Source: Pycnopodia helianthoides
Lineage: Eukaryota > Echinodermata > Asteroidea > Forcipulatida > Asteriidae
DNA length: 64,000 bases
Assembly (NCBI GenBank): GCA_032158295.1
Contig: CM063258.1
Location: 9,442,583-9,506,582 of the forward strand
Direction: 5' to 3'
The notes below the pieces were generated by a model. It was given only the letters and a program-made list of their open reading frames with translations. It did no database searches and was not told where the DNA came from. Below are positions 25,201 to 35,000 of this stretch, in pieces. The position numbers and the translations under genes were made by a program. Position 1 is the stretch's first letter, and each line of letters opens with the position of its first letter.

Positions 25201-27661
25201 TAAAAAAAAAAAAAAAAATAGGAACGGGAAGGAAATGAAATTTAAGTGCATCACCAGAGCATGGTTAAATTTTATATCAAAAACAGCTGTTGATAGAACA
25301 TCAATGAAATGTGTATTGCTTGGACATATGGCAAATCTATAGCTGCACATATTTGTGCAGTGTAAATGGTGTGTGTTGTGATACCTACACTGAACGTACA
25401 TACAAGTACATGTATAGGCCTACAATACAAAACATGAGTAGTATTACAATAAAATAGGTAAATGCAGCTTTTTTAGTTACATGTAATTATGATGTTGGTG
25501 TACTTTCTTTCGAATAATTTTTGAACATAGTATTTGTGTCTGTATTGGGTTTTTTTTCTCGCTACACAATATTTTCTGGAAACAGCCTTGATTTTCCAAA
25601 TCACCCTACATCATTCAGTGAACAGCCTGCTTTTGACCCATTTCACAACGCGCAGCACACTTACATGTACAGTAAAACACGCACCTATTTTGTCCGCAAT
25701 TTTAGGAGTAAAAAATGGACACCCAAAATGGTGGAAATTTGTTAACAATTAGTTTTGATGATTTGAGTTTAAAGATATCAGATTTTAGTTTGGGATATTT
25801 ATATCAACGTTTCTCTGAGGGATTAGGCCAAGTAACAAAAATAACATGTTTCTCGTCCCCACCCGCCTTCTTTTTGGCCGCCACCTCTTTTTTTACTATT
25901 TACTATCCTAGCATCTATATTTTTAGCCAAACTTATTTAAGTTTTAAATTATCTACCAGACGTGCTTTGCTGGGGCCCCCGCCCACGCGGGGAACGTCTG
26001 GCCCAGATTGAGCCCGTGTCTTTTCGTCTATTTTACGGGTGTTGTATATTTGTCTTTAAAAGTATCTTAGTGTTAATTAACAAAAATTTTTATCCATACA
26101 ATTTTGGCGCTTGCGCTGTGGATGCTGTATGAAATAAATAAATAAATAAATAAAGGAGGGAAAAGGGGAAGAAAAAAAAGAAGGAAAATTCGAAAAAAAT
26201 TAAGTTCCTTGGTTTAATTTTGCCTAAGAATTTGTCTATATTTTTTTCACCTTAAGTATTCTTTATTTAAACATCACATGCGAAGAGTATTGAGTATGAG
26301 CCATAGATCAGTGTGAGCCCGGCGTCTAGACTCTTCTACCTCAATCCAATCATGATATAAATAATATTGAACACATGTACATTTCACTGCTTTTGAATGT
26401 TGAAACTTGCTTAGCAAGTGGACTAAAATTATACAAATCATTTGTTTTGTCATAAATTAACATAACAACATAACAATTAAAATTTATAAGGCGCTATTCC
26501 ATCAAGATCATAGCGCACTAGAAAGAAATTAACATGGAAAAAGGTGAGTCTTAAGGACTTTACGAAAAGCAGATTATTAGATTCCCTAATGACAGTAGGG
26601 AGATTGTTCCAAATCATTGAAAAGTCCGGACAAGAAACAGGTTACTTTTTTTAGTTGGCCTTATGAGATGAACTTGGATATTCAGTGAACTTTCAGATTG
26701 AATCTAACTAATCAACATTATTCTGATAATAAGTTTTACCGATCCTGACAAGTCAGTGTTTTATTTCTTTCACATTTTAATACTAAATACTGCAATAGGC
26801 AAAAAATGTTGTATTTGACTGAGCAAAAACATAACAAATATTAATAAGCCATTTGGGGATCTGGACAATGTGAATCCCTCACTGAACTAAATTTTAGTTA
26901 CTTTTTGTGGTTATGAATGTGCAAGAGTCACGGCAGCGCGATGAGATGTCCCCTTTAATTTTCTTTTTTAAAGGTCAGGGATTTTTAAAAGGGGAAGTAA
27001 AAGCCCAACATCCAATAATAATAAAAATTATCAACAACTAGATAGCGCATTTTACAATAATGTATCAATGCGTTTTACATTGTCATTTTTTTTAGTGCCC
27101 TCTCTGGCCACTGGGCCAATTATATTCCTGTAATCTTTCTCAGCTCCCTGGGCATGCTGGGGAGAGTATACAGCCCTGGGCATGCTGGGCTGCCTGCGAT
27201 GGCGCTCCGACTGTCCGAAGGCTTTTTCAACCACAATATCAACCTCTCTACCCTCGCAGCTACCCATATCAAAACAATATCCCTTCTTAAACAAATAACA
27301 TGCTTAAAACTGTTTTGTTTATTAAAGTGGCAGTCGGGTATGTAAAAATTTTCTCTCTCATTCCTTTTTAGTTTTTACAATAACAAAAATAAATCGACCG
27401 AACCAGGATCGAAAATCCAAAAATCAATAATGTTCTCACCAATCTGTACTTCGGAGACTTCTCCGATATTCGCTGACAGCTGCGGGTCATGCTCGCCTCC
27501 ATCGGCGAGAAGATCTTGGGCAGAAAATACCGGAGTGGAATGTCCGAAGACCGCGTCAGATTCACAACGGACAGTGCGAAGTCCACTTCGTCCTTACCCG
27601 TCGGTGACACCCCATCTTCAAGGAAAATCCCGTCGCTTTCGTCCGGGTGAGATTGCGCCAT
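16281..27661 (-). CDS. FAM124-domain protein, 4 coding exons (400 codons)
   Basis: Minus-strand exons in order: 27661-27440, 18407-18247, 17259-17138, 16978-16281. Their lengths (222, 161, 122, 698) sum to 1,203, and all junction phases agree (0, 2, 1). The last exon, residues 169-400, aligns by eye with the FAM124A/FAM124B domain: a PW motif at about 255-256, PLWGVK at about 284-289, and a W-x(3)-DPEDN-x-VVLF end at about 383-396 that recalls vicinal-oxygen-chelate domains. Residues 1-168 are not recognised. FAM124 proteins have no firm biochemical role. The start has a strong Kozak context (ACCATGG). An in-frame ATG at 27703 would add 14 residues. Acceptors such as TTGTTTTCCATGCAG before exon 4 and donors GTGAGA, GTGAGA and GTAAGT are good. 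Vertebrate FAM124 proteins are longer because of a C-terminal tail that is absent here. FAM124 assignment about 0.75, exon structure about 0.8. Confidence 0.75.
16979..17137 (-). other. FAM124-like intron 3
   Basis: A short intron with donor GTAAGTCTC and acceptor TTGTTTTCCATGCAG. Nothing else was noted in it. Confidence 0.75.
17460..18244. repeat. 31-bp minisatellite filling FAM124-like intron 2
   Basis: Unit on the plus strand: AACCCCTGACCCCTCTAGCC followed by CCTGACCTATT, repeated about 20 times between 17,600 and 18,240, with degenerate copies back to about 17,460. On the transcribed minus strand it reads as G-triplet-rich RNA (GGGGCTAGAGGGGTCAGGGG). The array comes within a few bases of the 5' splice site of the exon at 18247-18407. 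Confidence 0.93.
18572..18665. mobile_element. Fragment of GGCGACTACAGC inverted-repeat family
   Basis: GTGGCTGCAGCTGCGGCTGTGG and GTTGCTATGGGTATT correspond to one end and the interior of the family. The other end is lost. Confidence 0.5.
20449..20725 (-). mobile_element. tRNA-related SINE, near full length
   Basis: From left to right on the plus strand: AAACCACAAGGGAAACTG, GGGTTGAACAAAG, a B-box-like GACTTGAACCTGCG, an A-box-like block around CTCTACCAACTGAGTTAT, then ATGTTGGCAGTCTCCC, CAGTCAGAAGCCATTC and GGGATCACACCC, ending in GGAGTGGCAGC. On the minus strand the boxes read in the correct A-then-B order for polymerase III. Confidence 0.8.
21600..21806. mobile_element. GGGCCCAATTTCATAG family element, both ends intact
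   Basis: Left end GGACCCAATTTAATAGAGCTGCTT, right end AAGCAGCTCTATAAAATTGGGTCC. These are inverted copies about 23 bp long. The interior contains AGCTAAGCACAAC, TGCTTACCAGAATAAGG and TTACCAACC. About 205 bp. This is the clearest single copy of the family here. Confidence 0.85.
22146..22600. repeat. Older repeat interrupted by a SINE
   Basis: The left half (22,146-22,197) ends GGCGCTATTCCATCAAGATC. The right half (22,507-22,600) starts AATTAATATGGATAGAGG and has GTGAGTCTTAAGAGC. The uninterrupted relative is at 26,462-26,625, where the two halves are contiguous. Confidence 0.75.
22232..22506 (-). mobile_element. tRNA-related SINE, full length, nested
   Basis: Same order of blocks as the copy at 20.5 kb, with AAACCACAAGGGAAACTGGC at the left, a B-box-like GGGATTTGAACCAACGACC, an A-box-like TCTACTAACTGAGCTATC, and the right end near GCCAGGGGATCACC. 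It sits inside an older repeat and so is the younger insertion. Confidence 0.8.
23104..23152. mobile_element. Fragment of GAGCCCAAGCC inverted-repeat family
   Basis: AGAGCCTAGGCCGGAGCCC and TTTTGAAAAGGGCC match one end of the family. The other half is missing. Confidence 0.5.
23670..24030. mobile_element. MITE with CAGTGCGCCCTCTA ends, copy 1
   Basis: Left end CACTATAGTGCGCCCTCTAC, right end TATAGAGGGCGCACTGTATTG, which are inverted. The interior includes TTTGCAAAGCAGCAAG and GCACCTGCC, which recur in reverse orientation in the copy at 35.2-35.5 kb. No coding capacity. Confidence 0.85.
24078..24297 (-). mobile_element. tRNA-related SINE, 3' part shortened
   Basis: TGAACAAAGAACAATTTACTA leads into GCGCTCTACCAACTGAGCTA, ATGTTGGCGGTTTCCC, GAAGCCATTCAACCTG and GGGATCACACCCAAG. 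The B-box segment is partly deleted. Confidence 0.75.
24340..24840. repeat. Cluster of dispersed repeat fragments
   Basis: At 24,340-24,690 there are two diverged pieces of the family with GACCAGTGAAAAAG and GGGCTCAAAACACCC boxes. At 24,697-24,838 there is a truncated GGGCCCAATTTCATAG element with a partly duplicated left end, retaining GCTTACCAGAATCAGG and CATGTCACAAGTAC. Confidence 0.55.
25955..26154 (+). mobile_element. 3' end of a non-LTR retrotransposon (LINE)
   Basis: A GC-richer stretch with ACGCGGGGAACGTCTGGCCC and CGCTTGCGCTGTGGATGCTG ends abruptly in a (AAAT)n tail at 26,130-26,154. This pattern, a unique 3' untranslated end followed by a short tandem tail, is typical of 5'-truncated LINEs of the L2/CR1 type. 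No reverse transcriptase domain was seen upstream, so most of the element is missing or too degraded to recognise. Confidence 0.55.
26462..26625. repeat. Uninterrupted copy of the GGCGCTATTCCATCAAG repeat
   Basis: Contains AAGGCGCTATTCCATCAAGA, GAAATTAACATGGAAAAAGG, TGAGTCTTAAGGAC and GATTCCCTAATGACAGTAGG. It is the empty-site equivalent of the SINE-interrupted copy at 22.15-22.60 kb. Confidence 0.7.
27000..27300. repeat. Diverged dispersed repeat near FAM124-like exon 1
   Basis: CAATAATAATAAAAATTATC and AGATAGCGCATTTTACAATA resemble the start of the element at 58.9 kb. A duplicated CCTGGGCATGCTGGG follows at about 27,147 and 27,175. Assignment is weak. Confidence 0.35.
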
Positions 27662-28060
27662 GGTACTGGATCTTTTGTGTGGTCCCACTGGTTTTATTTT
27701 CAACGTGAATGTGATCCACTTAATCGTCTCTTTTCAGGGTACTTCAGTTCAGTTCGGATTACTGTACTTTCAAGCGATGTCTTCGCGGGTAATGTTCCCG
27801 ATCGTTTCCGTATTTTGTGTGTATTTTCTATGTTTTCATTGTTTTTCCCTTTTGCCGGTATAGAATCCTAATCCTTCTGAGATAATTGTTGATCTTATCA
27901 GAAAGAAAGAAAAAAAGAACCAGACTAAATAGTTTATTTTTTTCTCTTTTTAACCTCGTCCCCAGGGGTACTATTGGCATCGATCTCACATCGCTTGATC
28001 ATGAGAGAATAGCGCCGCGAGCGGTGAGACTTTTTAAAGCTCAGAGTCAGTGGAACGTTT
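27430..28060 (-). promoter_or_regulatory. CpG-rich start region of the FAM124-like gene
   Basis: CpG dinucleotides are far denser from about 27,430 to 27,830 than in the AT-rich surroundings, most of all inside coding exon 1 (27440-27661). A weaker CpG patch lies near 27,950-28,030. The transcription start of the minus-strand gene is expected here or slightly to the right. No TATA box position could be fixed. Confidence 0.5.
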
Positions 28061-28582
28061 TTTCATCGTCATTCTCTTCATGCTTTTAAATTAATTTCAA
28101 ACTAAAAGTTGTTTTTATTGTTCAACTGGAATCGATTTCAAGGTATGTATTTAATTTTTCACAAAGTTAAAAAGAGAAAAAGTGTACTTATTAAAGATGA
28201 AAATAGCAACTCAATCAAAGGAAGAAGGATTTGTGTTGTATTGCTAGAACATAGAAAAGTGTTTTTCTTCAGATCAATGAAAGGACCGTGTTTTTCCGAC
28301 ATGGTTTTCCGAATTGTTTTTTGTCATTTTTCGTTTTCTTGTTAAATATCATTACTCACCATAAAGCAGTTGATTTTTGTCCGTCACCAACTTTGTTTTA
28401 GTAAACATTATAAAGCCGGAACGGCACTGAATATGCGTAGTTACTGTTTTGGGGAGTTTTTCTTTACAATTTTATTTAGTTTAACTTATTTTTAGGGGGC
28501 CTACATAATCCAAATTTTAGTACTTATTAGTAGTATGCTTTGTTCGCTAGCTCAGGTTGGAGGGGGGGGGGTGTTAGGATGT

Positions 28583-29332
28583 CGGACACTTCGTACCCTG
28601 GACACTTCGTACCTTCGGGACACTTCGTACCGTAACCAAATTGGTCACTTCGTACCGTGGACGAGGTACGATTGTGACCATCAGCTGAGTCACTTCGTAC
28701 CTTCAGCCGAGTCACTTCGTACCTTCAGTAAAATGGGTATTTCCTCAATAACAAATGTTCGTTGAGATACTCAATGAATTTTCATTTTGCTTAATTATGT
28801 GAATGTCCTTTTTAATCTGAAATGTTATTATTTTTATTGAATAAAATAATCTTCAAAATACCTTTACTTTGTCCGTGTTTTGTAAACCCTAAAGATAGTT
28901 TTGTTTTTATGTTCTCATTATCTCGGCCCGCCCGCAAATATGATATTTAAATGATTTTTAAATGTTTCATTTCAATGATTGTTTTAAAAATTGGTTGTTA
29001 TAAAGTTGATCTAAAAGTGTACTGGTTTTGTATTTGGGAAACCCTTTATATTTTGTTTATGTTTTCATTTTCCCGACACGTAAATATGATATTAAATACT
29101 TGCGATGCTGAACTATTGACATGAACTCAAGTATAGTGACAACGGGCCATTACTTAATTTTAGCGGTGTTGTGACCCTAGTAGAAACGATGCAGAAATCC
29201 AGAAATCCTGAAGGTACGAAGTGTCTTGTGAGAAGGTACGAAGTGTCCAAGGTACGAAGTGTCCAAGGTACGAAGTGTCCAAAGTCACTTCGTACCTTCA
29301 AAAGGTACGAAGTGTCCAGGGTACGAAGTGGC
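28583..29332. mobile_element. Foldback element with tandem-repeat arms
   Basis: The left arm (28,583-28,729) has about six copies of CACTTCGTACC in units near 16-20 bp. The right arm (29,208-29,332) has about six copies of the reverse complement, GGTACGAAGTG, mostly in 16-bp units, plus one inverted unit. Between them lie about 480 bp of AT-rich DNA containing a diverged direct duplication (a TTTGTAAACCC-like box and CAAATATGATATTTAAA at about 28,880-28,950, repeated at about 29,025-29,095). There is no coding frame. The organisation resembles the foldback (TU) elements known from sea urchins. Confidence 0.8.
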
Positions 29333-30129
29333 AAAGGGTGACACCGGGTGTTATGGTCCAACAAGGTGGGCTAGACAGTCCAGGGTATAAAGCCGTATAA
29401 AGCTTCGTTCACATAAACATTCCTTGTGCCCGAAACTCCATGCCTGCTGAGTTCAAAATTATTTATTTCATCCTTGGGTTGGGTGACATTATTTTTCCAA
29501 AAATTGAAATTTATGTTTCTGTTATAATTTTCTGTACTGACTCCGATGTGAAACCTGCACGCTTACTCACATTCATAGCAAGTCCATCACATTCTTTCTA
29601 GCCTTTGTGCATTACCCTTTGATTTGTCATAATTTCTTTGCTAGATAGAGGGCGCTATCATCCATCAAACCGCTCGGAAGATAGCGCCCTCATGCGCAAA
29701 AATTGTGACAAATCAAACCAAGAATATCCTGAAATGAGAATACACGTTAAACATATCCAAAGGTGACATTATTCCAGAAAAAAAAGCAGATCCACCCTTC
29801 CGTCATAAACATCTTGTACCGATTGACATGTGAGCAAGTGTGAAATGCATAGCAGCTCTGATGGACTTACATGTCAACTGAAGCCAAACATTCAATTAGT
29901 GTTACTGTTAGTCTGGCATCGATATTACATTATTTTGTTATGTAAAGCAAAAGTGTTGATACTGTACTTAGTGATATTACTTGAGTTATTGTAAATAAAT
30001 GATACCCTGAGTGTGACGAATTTGCAACGAACTTTGTGGGCACTCGTGTGCCAAAGTTTTCATATGCGGTCTCAGTACAGAAAGTTACAGCAGAGACGTC
30101 AATTGTCATTTCATTTTTCAGATACAATG

Positions 30130-30260
30130 TCACCCATCAGGCCTCAAATTTCATCATTTTAGGGCAAGGCCACTTTGGCCTTGGAGCAAGCCAAATTTTG
30201 GAGGGCACCAAGGCCAAAACTGCAATTTTTAAAAAGGCACAAAGGCCATTAATAAACTAT
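30130..30260. repeat. Dispersed repeat with AAGGCCACTTTGGCCTTGG
   Basis: GCCTCAAATTTCATCATTTT begins a block rich in AAGGCC and GGCACCAAGGCC words. A related GGGCACAACGGCCAGAC stretch lies at 31,035-31,175. Class unknown. Confidence 0.4.
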
Positions 30261-30807
30261 TATTAGTTGTAAATCAAAATAACACCACAGTTACCCTGAA
30301 AGTTTATAACACAAAATTTAAAAAATATAAATAAAAAAATTGGCCAGAGGTCCCCCATTGAAAAAATTTCCATGAACAAAATATTGATAATGATAATCAA
30401 ATCTTATTCATAAACAAACCGTAAAACTGTAAGACACCAGATGTCAACACACTTTTCAGGTTTAAAAGAACACAACACCCACTTCTACAAAACCTAGTCA
30501 CAAAACCACCAAGAAACCGCGTGCAGGCAGCTTGTCTTTTGAGTGAAGCAAGAGTATTACAAACTCAAACAATTGTATAACAAACTGTTGAGGATTAAGA
30601 GTCTCAATAGGAGTGTCGTTCATTCTCCCAGTGCGACCTGGATAATGTCTGGGCTACATTAACTAAAGAAAAGGATTTCCAACTGTCGGCTTCGTGTGTG
30701 TAGAAAAGTTTGTTTTTTCGTAATCATTGACAACTGGGTAAAAAAGTTTCCATAAAATCGCGGCAGTTGGTGCTTCTGGACAACACTGAAAATGTAATTA
30801 ACTTCTA

Positions 30808-31036
30808 TTAACCCTCCTACTGTCAGTGACTCTTGGCAACATTTTCCAGTGAGTTGACCCACCATTTGAAACCATTCGACTGCCAAGGTTGTGTACGGTG
30901 GCACAACTGTGCACAGAACTAACTGTGTACTGTGTACATGCATTCCCTCATGGTATCATATTGCAGGCTGGCATAGTTTATCTATCATTCAAAACCACTT
31001 GAATGGTATTGAATGGTCAGACAGCAAGAGGGTTAA
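30808..31036 (-). mobile_element. AACCCTCCTACTGT family element, single-unit copy
   Basis: The left end is ATTAACCCTCCTACTGTC and the right end is AGCAAGAGGGTTAA, inverted copies that both abut TTAA. The interior contains the reverse-oriented CATTTTCCAGTGAG box, TGGCATAGTTTATC and CATTCAAAACCACTTG. With only one internal unit it shows the minimal organisation of the family. Confidence 0.75.
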
Positions 31037-31310
31037 AAAGGGCACGGCAGCCAACGGAAGAAAAAGGCATGGCATTGTTGGCTGTGAGGAGGTGAACTTT
31101 TCCAGGGGCACAACGGCCAGACAGAGGGGCATCAATGGCCATGGCCGCGTGGCCGCCGTGAATTTTGAGCCCTGACCCACCTAAGGATAGAATTAACAAC
31201 TCTGAACCCGGTAGACTCGGAATTCCAGACATAAGGAACATGTGAACAAAATTAGTGCATTTTTAAAATGTATTGTTCACATCTGAAAAGAAAGAAATTA
31301 ATGAGCATTA

Positions 31311-31910
31311 TAAACAAGTAGGTTGCCCAGTTTTTAGAAGCCCACAGTGCAAATTGAGAAGTGGTGTATAATAGCCCATAGCAGTTTTCACTAAACAATG
31401 TATGCCGGGCGAGTGTTAATGGTGAGCCCTGCTGTTGTTGTGCTGGTCTTGGACTTGACAATCCTTCGGAGTATTCCCATCAAACTGAAATTGGTGTTGC
31501 CAATTCACGGATGAATTTCCAGGCCTGTACATGTATATTAAGAAAGTTGTAATTACCAGGGCTCGCCCTTAACACTAGCCCGGCGTACATTGTCTAGTAA
31601 AAAATGCTATGGGCTAGTAAACACCACTTCTCAACTTGCCCTGTGGGCTACTAAAAACTGTGCAACCTACTTGTTTAAAATGCTTATCTCTTCCTTTTCA
31701 AATGTGAATAATTAATGTAAAAAATGTGTTAATTGTTATTGAGTGTGTGAATATAACTTCATTTGATCATTAATCATTAACACATCAGAACATTACATTT
31801 ATATGGCAATTCCTGTTTATATCTGGGCTACTTAAACTTCCTGGGGGCAAGTAAAATGCACAGTTTACTGGCCCGGCGGGCTACTTTACAAAAAGCTTAA
31901 GCGCGAGGCC
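31311..31910. repeat. Two repeat copies in opposite orientation (GGGCTAGTAAACACC family)
   Basis: 31,311-31,432 is a partial minus-strand copy. 31,557-31,910 is a plus-strand copy with AGGGCTCGCCCTTAACAC, CACCACTTCTCAACTTGCCC, CAACCTACTTGTTTAAAATG and an end at AAAGCTTAAGCGCGAGGCC. A third copy, same orientation as the second, is at 45,541-45,842. Confidence 0.75.
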
Positions 31911-31944
31911 TGATTACTGTGTTCTATTTTAATGTTATTTTAAA

Positions 31945-31971
31945 TTGACTTGACTGTTTTTATGTTCACAG
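31945..31971 (+). promoter_or_regulatory. Predicted 3' splice site before PRPF38B start exon
   Basis: TTGACTTGACTG followed by TTTTTATGTTCACAG ending at 31,971 forms a good branch-plus-acceptor signal, 118 bp before the start codon. This suggests that the 5' untranslated region is split and that the first exon lies farther upstream. Confidence 0.45.
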
Positions 31972-32089
31972 CACAACAGGTTAAAGACGAATCTGCTTCA
32001 TCCCTCTGACCTATTTTAACCTTCTCGGTGTTGTACCTCTGCGGTCGCACCACCCCCCTTGGCCGAGTTGAAAGTCCCTGCAGCGGACC

Positions 32090-35000
32090 ATGCCCCAGAA
32101 GAGCAACACCCTGCCCACGTGGGGCAACGAGGCGTCCATGAACCTCAACCCGCTGATCTTAACCAACATACAGTCCTCACCGTACTTCAAGAATGAGCTC
32201 TTCAAGCTCAAGACATACCATGAGGTTGTGGATGAAATCTACTACAGGGTAAATATCAACCCAACAAAATTGTGTTTATTAGAAACCATTTGCTGTTTGT
32301 CTCTTTTCTCCCCCACCCCCCTTCTGTTTGGTAGTTTTTGTTGAATGTATTAGTTGTTTATTTTTGTTCAATTGTTATTGCTCTGATACAGGTTTCCCAT
32401 TTGGAGCCGTGGGAGAGAGGCAGTCGGCAGACATCTGGACAGATTGGCATGTGTGGAGGAGTAAGTGTAAATCAATAACAACAACACAAACAAACAACAA
32501 CACAAACAAACAACAACACAAACAAACAACAACACAAACAAACAACAACACAAACAAACAACAACACAAACAAACAACAACACAAACAAACAACAACACA
32601 AACACACAACAACACCAACAGAAACAAGGCAGACACAAGTCAAAAACATCAACCACTTATTACAAACTGAAGATCTAACCTCACGATTTTTTGGCCAGCC
32701 CAGGTTGATATTTTACGCGTAGGCAAACGCGAAGCAAATTCGTTTGGTGGAAACAATGAATGTGAGCAGGTTACCCACAGTTAAAGTTTTTTTTTTCTCT
32801 TGTAAATTCATGTAGAGTATGAATCAGGTTTACCACTGTGAATAGGTTAGTGGGACGCCTGTGGCTGATAAGCAAAGTGTGGTGTCACAGTTTAAAACAC
32901 TATGGCAACACTGACGGATTATTTTACGATGAATCTTACTTAGTGAAATTGAGCCGTGGGCCCCTGTGTTTTACCCTTGTCGTTGGTCATTGTTTACAGA
33001 GTGCAACATTCGCAGGCTTGTTGTAACACCATAATCAGAGTCAAACTGTTTGGGTGTTGAGTTATGTTGGGTTTTTTTAACTTGTGTTTGGCAAGTGGAT
33101 GGTTTTCTATATTTTCAATGTGGACATAGAATTGAATTAACCCTAGGGTGAAGTATCACATGCCACACTTTCCTGTCTCTTGTATTTGCATATGGTCGAT
33201 CAGTGCCACATATTCCCACTGCAGAAATTTACCAAGGTTGAGAACCTCACCTCTTCCAACAGTGGCCCAAAGTCCACTGCAATTGAGCCCAGCTGGTGGC
33301 TTCTCCAGTTTACCACTCTCATTTGAAGCACTCTGGGCTGTGGCTCTACTCTCTACAGAGGCTTGTGTGCGCCTCAAAATGCCACTGCTGTGGTATAGTG
33401 AGGTGTGGGATTGGTTGTCCCCAGAAACACACTGATAGTAGGAGGGTTATAATTAAGTGATCATCAGTCAATCAGATTGTTAATTTATCTGACAGGTCCG
33501 TGGTGTTGGTGCGGGAGGCATCGTCTCGTCGGCCTACTGCCTTCTCTACAAGTTGTACACATTGAAGCTGACCAGGAAACAGCTGAACGGTCTCATGTCA
33601 CACTCTGACTCCCCATACATCAGAGGTCTTGGTTTCATGTTCGTCAGGTAGGTAGGTGCAAGACCACCCTTCAAGTGTTTTAGATTCATCAGAATTGTCA
33701 ACCACTTTGGCCGCTGAAACCTGGATGAGGTGGCGGCAGACATACCGGGTAAATTTCCATTGAGCATGCGCACATATCCGATAGATTTACCTGTTAAGTC
33801 TGCTGCCACCTAGTGTCCCCCAAAATCTCCCATTGCAAGATTTCATGAATTTTATAAGATACAGAGTCGTTGTGGCCCAGTTAGGTAGGTGCAGGACCAC
33901 CCATCAAAAGAAAGGCTACTTGTTAAAAGTGAAACTGTTTTTCATAGCAAAGTCCTACAATTCAATTTCTAACAAGTGACAAGTGTACTGGGTTCTTTTA
34001 CGCTCCTTACACAACACGCGGGTGTGTCCTACGTCTTACTGTCCCATCCTAAGGACAAGAACCGAACCCACACTCTGACAACACCACGACTTGAGTCTGG
34101 TACACTAGACCGATCAGCCACGACCCTTCATGGTTTAACACCATGTGGTCACAGGTCCTAGACAAATGAAGTTTCTGGTTTAACTTCTTATCATTTACAA
34201 TGCCTAACATTGTCCCCCCCCCCTGTGTCTTCCAGGTACAGTCAACCACCAGCTGATTTATGGGAATGGATGGAGCCTTATCTAGAAGATGAGGAGGTAG
34301 GTTATGATGGTAAATGAAACCATTTATTCTTCTTCATCAAATGCCCTCATCCCCCCAAACCCCACCCCCACCCCCCTCAACCCAAAGAAAAAAATAATAA
34401 CCCACAGTAATCACTAACCTAAGGTTGATCCATCCCCTTGACAGGGTTGGAACATTGGTGGTATAGACTGGTCCATTAGGTCTTGCCCACAATAGACTGC
34501 AAGTCTCGCATGCATTTGAACACTGGGACCTGTTTAAGTGCGCGAGTTTGTTTCCTCCACTTGTTAAGCATGTACCTGGGACTGAAGTGGTCCCCAAAAA
34601 TGTTCAAATACGCGCGAGACTTGCACTGTCTGTAGACCAATTGCACAACACGCCGTGCACTCACATGCGCCTATCCACAAATATAGCACAAAAGATTGGA
34701 CTCCCAAAATGACGCGCATTGTCTGGAGGTGCGTTCCGCGTTATGCAAGGGGGCTATAGAAATCAATAGACCCCTTGCATAACGCGAAACACTACAAGTA
34801 CGCTGAGGTCACGCGCACGTTTTTACGTACAAAGAACAGCTATCGTCCAATGATCTGCCTCCTTTTGGCCTCGGGATGGCGCTTCATGAGAGTGTGACGT
34901 CATATGCAAGGGGTCTATAGCAACTGTCTATCCATGGTGCTTGCCTGTGCTACGTGTATGACACATGCATCTTGCACTGCCCTGTGCCATTCATTAAAGA

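Larger units (their letters stand above)
18408..27439 (-). other. FAM124-like intron 1 (about 9 kb)
   Basis: Spans the first coding exon to the second. It is packed with dispersed elements, annotated separately. Stretches 18,900-20,440, 20,730-21,590, 22,610-23,100, 24,840-25,950 and 26,630-27,000 show no gene and no repeat I recognise. Poly-A tracts are at 20,848-20,860 and 25,202-25,219. One open frame at 19,668-19,961 is discussed among the rejected items. Confidence 0.65.
27700..31971. other. Divergent intergenic region between FAM124-like and PRPF38B
   Basis: Both genes point outward from here, so their promoters lie within it. I see no further exon. The region holds the foldback element at 28.58-29.33 kb and repeats between 30.8 and 31.9 kb, annotated separately. 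A small hairpin lies at 29,646-29,693 (AGAGGGCGCTATC against GATAGCGCCCT). Stretches 28,090-28,560, 29,340-30,130 and 30,260-30,800 look unique. Confidence 0.5.

Noticed and set aside
32368..32656. Minus-strand frames of repeated Val/Cys/Leu
   Set aside because: They arise from the 16-bp A/C simple repeat in PRPF38B intron 2 and have no start context or homology.
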